From Sphingobacteriales bacterium (GTDB taxonomy: Bacteria > Bacteroidota > Bacteroidia > Chitinophagales > Chitinophagaceae): a DNA stretch of 64,000 nt. Shown here piece after piece: positions 33,939 to 42,019 of this stretch. Below the pieces are notes generated by a model. It was not told the origin of the DNA and did no database searches. It saw nothing but the letters and a program-made list of their open reading frames with translations. A program made the translations under genes and the position numbers. The DNA lies in assembly GCA_004144175.1 (NCBI GenBank), contig SEFT01000004.1, positions 248,001-312,000 of the forward strand, read 5' to 3'. Every line of letters begins with the position of its first letter. Positions within the stretch are counted from its first letter, which is position 1.

Positions 33939-34567
33939 ATAAATTTGTTATCCTTCGCCGCCTTTATAGCATCTGCCTTTGAATGGACATTCAGTTTGTG
34001 GTAGATGTTCTTGATGTGCGACTTTACTGTCTCAAGATCGATAAATAGCTCCTGCGCAATACGTTTGCGGCTTTTGCCGGTGGCTATCTGCTCCAGTATC
34101 TCCGTTTCGCGGCGGGTAAGCGGAGATGCCTCATTGCGCTGGAAAGACTTGATGACCATACGAGCAATGTGCGCACTCATTGGGCCACCGCCCTCCATTA
34201 CCTCGTATATGGCGCTGATGATCTTTTCGTGCGGGGTATTCTTGGTAAGGTAGCCCGATGCACCATTACCCAGCGCACGGAAGATGAGCATATCCTGTTC
34301 ATATACCGTCAGTATCAAAATATACGTTTCCGGTATCAGTTTCTTTAGCTTGGGCAATGCATCTATGCCTGATATACCGGGAAGCTCCACATCCAGCAGC
34401 AATACATCAGGGTCGTCCTGGGCTATCTTCTTAGCGGCATCTTCGAAGGATGGGTAAGTAGAGATCACCTTATAACCCTCGGTCTGGCCTATTAGGTAGG
34501 CATAGCCCTCACGGATGGTTTTGTCGTCTTCTATAATGCTTACACGGATGTCCAGGTCACGGCTCAT
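33935..34567 (-). CDS. LuxR/NarL-family response regulator
   Basis: 210-residue two-component regulator. The receiver domain (about 7-125) has the acidic pair E13/D14, phospho-acceptor D59 in LLLDVELPG and Lys in YLTKN. The C-terminal LuxR helix-turn-helix is SPLTRRETEILEQIATGKSRKRIAQELFIDLETVKSHIKNIYHKL (shown in part). It lies 93 bases after a large propeller kinase on the same strand, which is its probable partner. Confidence 0.92.
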   Translation of the reverse strand: MSRDLDIRVSIIEDDKTIREGYAYLIGQTEGYKVISTYPSFEDAAKKIAQDDPDVLLLDVELPGISGIDALPKLKKLIPETYILILTVYEQDMLIFRALGNGASGYLTKNTPHEKIISAIYEVMEGGGPMSAHIARMVIKSFQRNEASPLTRRETEILEQIATGKSRKRIAQELFIDLETVKSHIKNIYHKLNVHSKADAIKAAKDNKFI

Positions 34568-34660
34568 GGGCGCGATAATTTGTTTAAAGTTCCTTTAGTT
34601 TCCGCTCATTTACCTCACCCCCTTGAAGTTATTTTTGCCATCACATCGTTGAAAAACGCA

Positions 34661-37639
34661 CTATTTCCGACCCTTAGGTGGCATCCGGAACGTCAGCGTT
34701 ATAATCGTACCCCTGCCGGGATGCGTATCGATATAAAACCTACCCTCCAGGCGTTTGGCCCTAATGTGCATATTGTCAAGGCCATGCCCTTTCTGCATGG
34801 TGTCCAGGTCGAAGCCTTTACCATTATCAGAGAACACTACCTGTAGGGCATCATGCGGCTTTATCGTCACTTCCAGCTTGGTCTTGTTAGCCTCCGAGTA
34901 CTTCAGTGAGTTGTTCATGGCCTCTTTAAAGATCATGATAAGGTTGCGGCTCACATCCAGAGGTAGTTTGTATTGAGGCCACTTTTCTTCGTTGTTACCC
35001 ACAAACTCAAACTCTACCTCGGTATCCTGGTAAAGCTCACCGCCAAAGTCGCGTATGCGATGCAATATCTCCTCCAGGCTATCGTTCTGGGGCTTCAGCG
35101 ACCAGAGTATATCGCGGGTACCGCCGTATAGCTGGGCCGTATTTTCCTGTATCTGTTCAAGAATTCGCTTGGTGTCGGCGTTCATGTAGCCCAGCTTATT
35201 CTTCAGCACATTGGTCAGTACATTGATGCGGGTAAGACGGTTGCCCACCTCGTCGTGAAAGTCTTCGGCAGTACGTTGGCGTACTTTGTTTTGCTCTTCG
35301 CGGCGCAGCTTTTCCAGCAGCCTTTCCCTGTTTCGCCTGCGGCGGCTCAGGATGTACTGTATCACGATACCCAGTAGTATACTGGCTGCGATAACCGCCA
35401 TGCGGAACCAGCCCGTCTTATGGAACGGAGTAACGATCTCAAAAGGATATTCCAGCCGGCCTATCTTATCACCCGCTGTACTCTCTACGATCAGCTTATA
35501 GTTGCCGGGAGGCAGCGCAGAAAAGGTAACTGAATTCACCGGCGACCAGTCGGACCATGGTGCATCTATGCCCTGTATACGGTAACGGTAGCGAATCTCT
35601 TCCAACCCGCTTAGCGATATAGCCTGGAAGGTAAAGGTGATGTTGTTCTTCTTGTGTGGCAGGTGTAGCTTATAAGGCACCTTATACCAATTGTCAGTAC
35701 TGTCGTACCATTTGTCATCAGTAATGCTTTCGCCAAATACCTTTATGGACTGCATGACAATGCTGGTAGGCTGCGACTTCACTACCGTAGCGCTGGGGCT
35801 GTAGTGCAAGGCCCCGCTGGTAGTACCAAACCATATGCTACCATCAGGCATCTTTAGTACCGCATTATGGTTGCTCTCCATACCGGCCACGCCCTGCCCA
35901 CGGCCATAGAAGCTGATATGCGTACTATCGCCAACGGTAGATATGCGATGAATACCATAGCCCGTACCTACCCATATATTGTCGTTATCATCGTTGATGA
36001 TGTTGTAGATAAAGTCAGATTGGAGTCCATTACTTTTATTGACGATCTCCGACTGACGCGTATCGAGATTATAGCGTATTACACCATTATCGCTGGTACC
36101 TATCCATAGCTCACGGCCGCGTAGTGCGAAGCATTGAGAATTGGAGCTATCGGGTGCAGCGTTAGTCTTAAAATCGTAAGTGGTACCTGCAGTCCAGAGC
36201 TTGAGGCCATCATTGGTAGCCATCAGGATACTGTCCGCCCCTATCGATATAAAATCCTGCACGGCAGTGCTCTTCATATTGATGGTATTAAACTTGCTTC
36301 GGCGCATATACGCAGCGCCGTTTACAAAGCCTACCCATAGCCTGTTAGAGTCATCTACATACATGGTAGTGATGAAGTTGGACAAGATAGCCGGAGCCGT
36401 ATACTGCCAGAACAACGAGCCATTATACTTCCATAAGCCTGCCCCGCGTGTGCCTAACCAGATCTCGTAGCCATTGCGCACCTTCATCGATGTAATGACG
36501 TTCGCGGGGTTGAACGGCACATCAATTTTATATATCTGCCCGCCTTCGTAAGAGTAAAGCCCGGCATCGTAAGTACCCAGGTACAGGCGGCCATTTTTTA
36601 GCGCGGTCATACTCATGATTTGCCCACTGGGCAAGCCCATACCCTCATCCAGCACCGTAAACAAAGAACCCGAATAACGGAAGATACCCTGCCCATCAGA
36701 AGCAAACCATACATTACCCTCAACGTCGGTAAGTACATTGCTGATGACGTTATCGGTAAGGCCGGCGCGTTTGTTATAATACTCCAGCACAGAGTCTTTC
36801 AGGCGTACGGCGCCACTATTGGTTCCAAACCAAATGCCGCCGTTCCGGTCTTCCGTAGCATTGTACAATGGCGGCAGCGAATATAGCGCCACTCCATTGG
36901 CCATTACAGCAACTACAGAATCGCCCTTAATGTTGTATACCCCACCGTTCGTGGAGAGCCAGATGCGCTGCTTGCTATCGCGGAATATATCGAGCACCAC
37001 AGGTGCTGCTAAAAACTGCGCGGGCACGCTGAAGCGGATGGTATCGCGCGATTTGCCATTGTTCTTGTATCGGTAAATACGGCCACCCGTGAGCGCCACC
37101 CATACATTTCCATTATCGGGCAACACCGCAGTAACCATCGCATTGCTGTCCGGCACATCAAAGCGACTGAGCTTTTCCTGCTTGAGGCTGTAGAGCCGCC
37201 CGCCGGAGCGGAACCATACGGTACCATCATCTGCTATGCGCATCTCATTCACATTGTTATTACCTTGTTGGTCGGTGCCGCTAACCGGGTAGTGCTTGAA
37301 CTGCCTGCCATCGAACCGGGATATACCCCCCACATAGCCTATCCATACATTGCCTGCATTATCTGCCGCAAGCGTGCTTACAGAGTTTACCTGCATGCCA
37401 TCGCGTACGCTGTAATTGATGAACCCCTTGCCATCGTAGCGCGATAGGCCGCCGATGGTGCCTATCCACAGGTGCCCCAGCTTATCCTGCACCAGCGAGC
37501 TGGCCTGCGACTGGATGAGCCCATTTTCTACATTGAGGTTGTAGAAAGGGTATCGTTGCCCCAGTACCTGCATATTACAAATACAGATAAGGAACAATGT
37601 ATAAAGGACGGTCTGGATTCGGCCGGTTCGTTGCTTCAT
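34661..37639 (-). CDS. Two-component regulator propeller sensor histidine kinase
   Basis: Membrane sensor kinase, about 1000 residues. I use ATG 37639 because it opens a signal peptide (MKQRTGRIQTVLYTLFLICICNMQVLG); an in-frame ATG at 37729 would add 30 residues. The periplasmic part has many repeats of the LWIGT-GGL-RYDG type forming two seven-bladed propellers, then a Y_Y_Y domain, one membrane helix and a HisKA_3 domain with FHDEVGNRL (about H795 from this start) and an HATPase ending in DNGKGFD. Propeller kinases of this type often sense polysaccharide breakdown products. It pairs with the downstream LuxR-type regulator and diverges from a beta-barrel receptor gene. Confidence 0.9.
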   Translation of the reverse strand: MKQRTGRIQTVLYTLFLICICNMQVLGQRYPFYNLNVENGLIQSQASSLVQDKLGHLWIGTIGGLSRYDGKGFINYSVRDGMQVNSVSTLAADNAGNVWIGYVGGISRFDGRQFKHYPVSGTDQQGNNNVNEMRIADDGTVWFRSGGRLYSLKQEKLSRFDVPDSNAMVTAVLPDNGNVWVALTGGRIYRYKNNGKSRDTIRFSVPAQFLAAPVVLDIFRDSKQRIWLSTNGGVYNIKGDSVVAVMANGVALYSLPPLYNATEDRNGGIWFGTNSGAVRLKDSVLEYYNKRAGLTDNVISNVLTDVEGNVWFASDGQGIFRYSGSLFTVLDEGMGLPSGQIMSMTALKNGRLYLGTYDAGLYSYEGGQIYKIDVPFNPANVITSMKVRNGYEIWLGTRGAGLWKYNGSLFWQYTAPAILSNFITTMYVDDSNRLWVGFVNGAAYMRRSKFNTINMKSTAVQDFISIGADSILMATNDGLKLWTAGTTYDFKTNAAPDSSNSQCFALRGRELWIGTSDNGVIRYNLDTRQSEIVNKSNGLQSDFIYNIINDDNDNIWVGTGYGIHRISTVGDSTHISFYGRGQGVAGMESNHNAVLKMPDGSIWFGTTSGALHYSPSATVVKSQPTSIVMQSIKVFGESITDDKWYDSTDNWYKVPYKLHLPHKKNNITFTFQAISLSGLEEIRYRYRIQGIDAPWSDWSPVNSVTFSALPPGNYKLIVESTAGDKIGRLEYPFEIVTPFHKTGWFRMAVIAASILLGIVIQYILSRRRRNRERLLEKLRREEQNKVRQRTAEDFHDEVGNRLTRINVLTNVLKNKLGYMNADTKRILEQIQENTAQLYGGTRDILWSLKPQNDSLEEILHRIRDFGGELYQDTEVEFEFVGNNEEKWPQYKLPLDVSRNLIMIFKEAMNNSLKYSEANKTKLEVTIKPHDALQVVFSDNGKGFDLDTMQKGHGLDNMHIRAKRLEGRFYIDTHPGRGTIITLTFRMPPKGRK

Positions 37640-37764
37640 TCTACGAGTGAAATTAAAGCATTTGAATGCTTTTTGTAAAGCGCTTTGCTTCATCTGATTA
37701 AAAAAACGTGCTAAGCCATATAAATTCACCCACCACGGGTGACAGGCTGCGATGAAAGCTCCGA

Positions 37765-37772
37765 TAGCTTTG
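37765..37772 (+). promoter_or_regulatory. Putative -7 box of the outer-membrane beta-barrel gene
   Basis: TAGCTTTG, 18 bases before the ATG at 37791. No -33 TTG at standard distance. Confidence 0.3.
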
Positions 37773-37790
37773 AAGCTGTAAACTCAAGCT

Positions 37791-40235
37791 ATGGGATATC
37801 GCATAATCAGCCTGTTATTAGTCTTCATTTCAATCTCTATAAATACTGCCTTTGCAGGGCAGGCAAACATCACGGGCCGGGTCAAAGACGAGGGCGGCAA
37901 AGCTCTCGAAACCGCGAACATCGTACTGCTGCAAGCCGGCACCAATAAACTGGTACAAGCTGCACTCACCACCGAGAACGGCAGCTTCGTGCTCGAAGGT
38001 ATAGCGGATGGCCGGTACCTGCTAAAGGCTACCCTGCTCGCCCATCAGGACTTTAGCTCTGACACCCTCACGGTGCAGGGTGCCGATATCACCCTACCCG
38101 ACATTACCCTAAAGGCTAAAGGCACTGCACTGAAAGAAGTAGCCATAAGAGCCCAGAAGCCATTCATCGAGGTGCAACCCGACAAGCTGGTGGTGAACGT
38201 CGAGAACAGCATCGTTAGCACTGGCTTATCTGCACTGGAGATACTCAGCAGGTCGCCGGGGGTGCGGGTCGACCAGAATGATAATATCTTGCTTAAAGGC
38301 AGGCAAGGAGTGCGGGTGATGATAGACGGCAAGCTAACACCTATGGCGGGCACCGACCTGGCGAATGTATTAAAGAGCATGCCTTCCAACTCGATAGACC
38401 GCATAGAGATCATCAGCAACCCCGGTGCACGATACGATGCTGCAGGTACAGGTGGTATCATCAACATACGCATGAAGAAGGACCAGCGCCTGGGCATGAA
38501 CGGCAGCGTGAATGCCTCTTACGCGCAGGGTGTATACCCCAAAGCCAATGCCGGCATCAACCTGAACTACCGCAACAAAAAGCTGAATGTATACGGCAAC
38601 TACAACTATGCTCACCGTTATTGGTTTAACCACCTGATGCTTGACCGTCGTTTCTATACCAACAACAATGATGTATTATTGTCATCTTACGTACAGGACA
38701 ACTTTTCACTCTTCGACTTCAATAACCATATAGGCAGCGGCGGTATCGATTATTCGCTGTCCGACAAAACCACCGTAGGCCTATCCGGAACTGTAGGCAG
38801 CAACCGCTTCAACCCGAGGGCCGATAACAGATCGCGTGCGCTGGATGGTAATAATAACCTCATCTACTTCTTCAACACCACCGGGCGGCACAAGAACCGG
38901 TACTACAACTACTCGCTAAATGGCAACCTGAGACATCGTTTCGATAGCACGGGCCGGGAGCTGAGCATCGACCTGGACTATGCAGCCTATGGCAACCAGA
39001 GCAATCAGAACTTTATTACCACCTATACCGCTGCATCTGGGGCAGAGTACCAGGCACCTTACTATATGAACAGCGACCTATCGGGCTATACGCAGATACG
39101 CTCGGCAAAGGCAGATTATACCCACCCGCTGAAGGGCAATGCCAGGCTGGATGCGGGTGCCAAGCTAACCTATGTGACCGCCGATAATGAGCCATTGTTC
39201 TACGAGCTACTCAACGGCATCAATACGCTGGACATCACCCGCAGCAACCACTTTGTATACAGCGAAAACGTGAACGCTGCTTACGTGAACCTGAACAAGA
39301 GCTGGGACAAATGGGGCACCCAACTTGGCCTGCGCGCCGAAAACACCAATGTGAAAGGCGAGCAGATAACACTCAACACCAGCTTTACGCGGGACTATAC
39401 GCAGCTCTTCCCAAGCCTGGCCGTGCAACGCCACCTGGATAAGCAAAACGACCTGGGCCTGACACTCAGTCGTAGAATAGAGCGACCCGACTATCAGCAA
39501 CTCAACCCGTTCAAGTTCTTTATAGATAAGACGACGTACAGGGAAGGCTATCCTTACCTGCTGCCGTCTACAGCTTATTCGGTGGAGTTGGCGCATACAT
39601 TTAAGCAGCGCTTTATCACCACGTTTACCTACAGCATTACCAACAACCCCATAGTAGAAGTGATACAGCCAAGCGATAATGATACCGGCAAGGTGACTGT
39701 GCAGACCAACAAGAACCTGGCGCGCATGTCTTACTACAGCATCAGCGGGTCGTACAACTTCCAGGTGACCAAGTGGTGGAACAACACCACTAACTACAAC
39801 GCCTACTATGCCCGCTACGAGGGCTTTGTAGCCAATACGAGGCTGGACAAAGGAGCACCTACGTTCGACATCAACATCAATAACAGCTTCATACTGCCAA
39901 AGGACTTCTCGGCCGAGATAGGCGGCTTTTACCAGGCCAGGCAGGTGTATGGCTTTATGACCGTGAACCCTGTATGGATGCTGAATGCCGGTTTACAAAA
40001 GAACTTCTGGGACAAGAAAGCCACACTAAGGCTGAATGCACAGGACATATTCTGGAAGGGCTTCCCGAGCGCAACATCTACCTACAGCGGCTACCAGGAA
40101 GACTTCATTGCCGAGCGCGAAACCAGGCAGGTGACTCTTGCATTTACCTACCGCTTTGGTAAGCGTACCGTAGCACCGGCAAGGCGCAGAAGCGGCGGTG
40201 CCGAGGATGAGAAGCGCAGGGCGGGTAATGCATAA
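37791..40235 (+). CDS. Outer-membrane beta-barrel family protein (TonB-receptor-like)
   Basis: 814-residue outer-membrane protein. Signal peptide, then a carboxypeptidase-regulatory-like domain (ITGRVKDEGGKALETANIVL, GSFVLEGIADGRYLLKA), a plug domain (VRVDQNDNILLKGRQGVRVMIDG, SIDRIEIISNPGARYDAAGTGGIINI) and a barrel with OMP_b-brl_3 features. A short basic tail, RRRSGGAEDEKRRAGNA, follows the last strand. It is transcribed divergently from the propeller kinase, which may control it, but no operator is evident. The ligand is unknown. Confidence 0.88.
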   Translation: MGYRIISLLLVFISISINTAFAGQANITGRVKDEGGKALETANIVLLQAGTNKLVQAALTTENGSFVLEGIADGRYLLKATLLAHQDFSSDTLTVQGADITLPDITLKAKGTALKEVAIRAQKPFIEVQPDKLVVNVENSIVSTGLSALEILSRSPGVRVDQNDNILLKGRQGVRVMIDGKLTPMAGTDLANVLKSMPSNSIDRIEIISNPGARYDAAGTGGIINIRMKKDQRLGMNGSVNASYAQGVYPKANAGINLNYRNKKLNVYGNYNYAHRYWFNHLMLDRRFYTNNNDVLLSSYVQDNFSLFDFNNHIGSGGIDYSLSDKTTVGLSGTVGSNRFNPRADNRSRALDGNNNLIYFFNTTGRHKNRYYNYSLNGNLRHRFDSTGRELSIDLDYAAYGNQSNQNFITTYTAASGAEYQAPYYMNSDLSGYTQIRSAKADYTHPLKGNARLDAGAKLTYVTADNEPLFYELLNGINTLDITRSNHFVYSENVNAAYVNLNKSWDKWGTQLGLRAENTNVKGEQITLNTSFTRDYTQLFPSLAVQRHLDKQNDLGLTLSRRIERPDYQQLNPFKFFIDKTTYREGYPYLLPSTAYSVELAHTFKQRFITTFTYSITNNPIVEVIQPSDNDTGKVTVQTNKNLARMSYYSISGSYNFQVTKWWNNTTNYNAYYARYEGFVANTRLDKGAPTFDININNSFILPKDFSAEIGGFYQARQVYGFMTVNPVWMLNAGLQKNFWDKKATLRLNAQDIFWKGFPSATSTYSGYQEDFIAERETRQVTLAFTYRFGKRTVAPARRRSGGAEDEKRRAGNA

Positions 40236-40263
40236 TACACATACTATATAGTAGCCTACTTAC

Positions 40264-40288
40264 AGCCGTGTTGTATTGCAGCACGGCT
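40264..40288 (+). terminator. Terminator after the beta-barrel protein gene
   Basis: 10-bp stem AGCCGTGTTG / CAGCACGGCT with one T-G wobble and loop TATTG, followed by TCTGTTTGTT, 28 bases after the stop. Confidence 0.75.
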
Positions 40289-40325
40289 TCTGTTTGTTAT
40301 GCCATTCTGCCATGCGGCTTGCTGT

Positions 40326-41042
40326 TTACACTTTCAAAAAGCCTGTATCGCTACTGCCTCTTTGAAAAAGCGCTTTTGTAGGTGGTATTGTATTCGTTTG
40401 GCCTTTGCTTAATGCTTTTTCACGGTGCTGTAAAGGTGTTGTTCTGCTGCTGTTGGGCTGTCGTCGTGGTGCTGCTACGTTGCTGCTGTGCTGTTGCCCC
40501 GCTGTCGTTGTGCTGTCGTTGCGCTGCTGCGGAGTTGCTGTATTCTCTGCCATTTTTGCCGCATTATGGGCTATGAGGCTAGCCGGTGGCTGCTCTTCTG
40601 CAGAAAGCATTGAGCGTATAGATGATGGTGGTGTGGTGCGCGTAGCGCCGGGAGATGATAGTGGTGTGATACGCTTAGTATCAGGCGCAGCACTGTCTTG
40701 CAATAGGTCGCCCTCCGGTTGGGCGGGCTCTTTCTGTTTACGCGGTTTGTGATAGGTAAGTGTGGAGGTGAGATAGTCGTCTTGTACTACAAAGAGTTCA
40801 TAATGCTCTATTAAGTCTTGCAACAGGTGGCGGAACTGCCTGTGCTCTATGCCCGTCAAGGATGCCATCCATCGTATCGTCTTATCGGTGTGGGCAATGC
40901 GCATGCCGGGCTGCCGGTAGAGGAATTCGATGATCATCCAATAGACACCATAGCCCATAGCGCCATGGTCGGCAATGAGGATAGAAATGCGGTCGTCGTG
41001 GCGAGTATTGAGGGGATGGCGGAAGCCCGTAGGTTTTCTCAT
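40326..41042 (-). CDS. DUF4373 (Lin1244/Lin1753-type) domain protein with a low-complexity tail
   Basis: 238-residue protein from ATG 41042; an upstream in-frame ATG would add 19 residues. Residues about 1-100 match the Lin1244/Lin1753-like N-terminal domain (GFRHPLNTRHDDRISILIADHGAMGYGVYWMIIEFLY, shown in part), a replication-initiation-like domain found on chromosomes and mobile elements. The remaining 135 residues are low complexity, rich in Thr, Ser, Pro, Gln and Ala, and probably disordered. There is no integrase, terminase or plasmid gene nearby. It is the last gene on the minus strand before a small helix-turn-helix ORF. Confidence 0.7.
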   Translation of the reverse strand: MRKPTGFRHPLNTRHDDRISILIADHGAMGYGVYWMIIEFLYRQPGMRIAHTDKTIRWMASLTGIEHRQFRHLLQDLIEHYELFVVQDDYLTSTLTYHKPRKQKEPAQPEGDLLQDSAAPDTKRITPLSSPGATRTTPPSSIRSMLSAEEQPPASLIAHNAAKMAENTATPQQRNDSTTTAGQQHSSNVAAPRRQPNSSRTTPLQHREKALSKGQTNTIPPTKALFQRGSSDTGFLKV

Positions 41043-41075
41043 GCGATAGGTGTTTGTGCAAAGGTGAGGGATAAT

Positions 41076-41109
41076 AAATAAGAAGGTGCTTATGTACACC
41101 TCCTTATTT
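41076..41109 (-). terminator. Hairpin between the small HTH ORF and the DUF4373 gene
   Basis: AAATAAG-A-AGGTG / CACCT-C-CTTATTT stem with one mismatch. The minus-strand tail is TTATTTATTAT. It could end the upstream HTH transcript. Confidence 0.5.
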
Positions 41110-41208
41110 TGCGGATTGCTATATTGTGGGGAGTTTGTGCTGGAGTCTAAATGCGGTTACTTTACGCGAGCTTGTTGGTTGAGAACACCACAAGGGCGGG
41201 AAAATGTG

Positions 41209-41406
41209 TTATAACTGAGTGATAGTAGTTTTACCTTTTTCAGTCAAAGCAATAACATCGCCATCCAGCTTTAGCAATAGTCGATCGTGCAATAAATCAG
41301 CAATGCGTTTGGCCTCTTGCTGGCTGATACCGCGATAATTAGCTATCTTCTCGATGGTAATTATCTCTGTTTGTTGGATTGATACAAGTTCCTGAATAAC
41401 GTTCAA
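41209..41406 (-). CDS. Small winged-helix-like protein
   Basis: 65-residue ORF from a TTG start: helix EKIANYRGISQQEAKRIADLLHDRLLLKLDG plus a wing GDVIALTEKGKTTI. This is a plausible winged-helix with no recognised family. The same frame extends eight codons further upstream (DIEQSGLL) to a TGA. An ATG that overlaps that TGA is offset by one base, so a one-base insertion at the start would explain both. Function unknown; likely a transcription factor or partner protein. Confidence 0.55.
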   Translation of the reverse strand: MNVIQELVSIQQTEIITIEKIANYRGISQQEAKRIADLLHDRLLLKLDGDVIALTEKGKTTITQL

Positions 41407-41547
41407 CAGCCCGGACTGCTCTATATCTCATTATTTTTTTGCGTCCGTAAAATTACAGACTATGCTATGCTTAACAAGCATCCAATCAAGCAAAAATGTC
41501 TATAGCTCAATCTCTAAACCAAATACCGTCGATGTATTTTTAGAGGT

Positions 41548-41555
41548 TATATTTG
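41548..41555 (+). promoter_or_regulatory. Putative -7 box of the receiver protein gene
   Basis: TATATTTG, 17 bases before the ATG at 41573. No -33 TTG at standard distance. Confidence 0.35.
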
Positions 41556-41572
41556 CGTAACACGAACATATA

Positions 41573-41956
41573 ATGAGAGCCTACCAGAATATATTGCTGA
41601 TAGACGACGATCAAGATGATACAGAGTTTTTTATGACGGCAATGGAACTGGTTTCTGATGAAGTGCGTTGCACTGCTCTGAATAATGCCAAAGATGCATT
41701 GAACCGGTTAACCCGCCGTGACCTTGAAACTGACTTGATCTTTCTTGATTTGAACATGCCTGTGATGTCAGGGCAACAGTTCCTTACGGAGTTGAAAAAG
41801 GATGATAAATTGAAAGAGATACCTGTTATCGTACTATCTACTACATCGCATAAAGGCACGGTCGAAAAGACAATAGAGATGGGCGCACAGAATTTTTTTA
41901 CCAAGCCCGATAACTTTAATGATTTAGTCTCTATCTTAAAGTCAGTTATAGATTAA
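41573..41956 (+). CDS. Stand-alone response regulator receiver protein
   Basis: 127-residue single receiver domain with acidic residues DDDQDD (11-16), phospho-acceptor D59 in LIFLDLNMP, Thr/Ser in LSTTS and Lys in FFTKPDN. No output domain. Lies 63 bases before a four-PAS histidine kinase on the same strand, its likely partner. Receivers of this cyanobacterial phytochrome (Rcp1)-like type often act with phytochrome-like kinases. Confidence 0.9.
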   Translation: MRAYQNILLIDDDQDDTEFFMTAMELVSDEVRCTALNNAKDALNRLTRRDLETDLIFLDLNMPVMSGQQFLTELKKDDKLKEIPVIVLSTTSHKGTVEKTIEMGAQNFFTKPDNFNDLVSILKSVID

Positions 41957-42019
41957 CAATTAACACATTCATACAGACTTCTATTTTAATATAGATTTGT
42001 TTACTGCCATTTGTAACAA

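Noticed and set aside
40405-40752. Leu/Cys-rich 115-residue plus-strand ORF
   Set aside because: It is opposite the Gln/Thr/Ser-rich tail of the DUF4373 protein and arises from that tail's codon composition.
40326-41406. A mobile element or prophage remnant around the DUF4373 and HTH genes
   Set aside because: No integrase, transposase, recombination site, direct repeats or phage structural gene was seen, and the flanking genes are ordinary.
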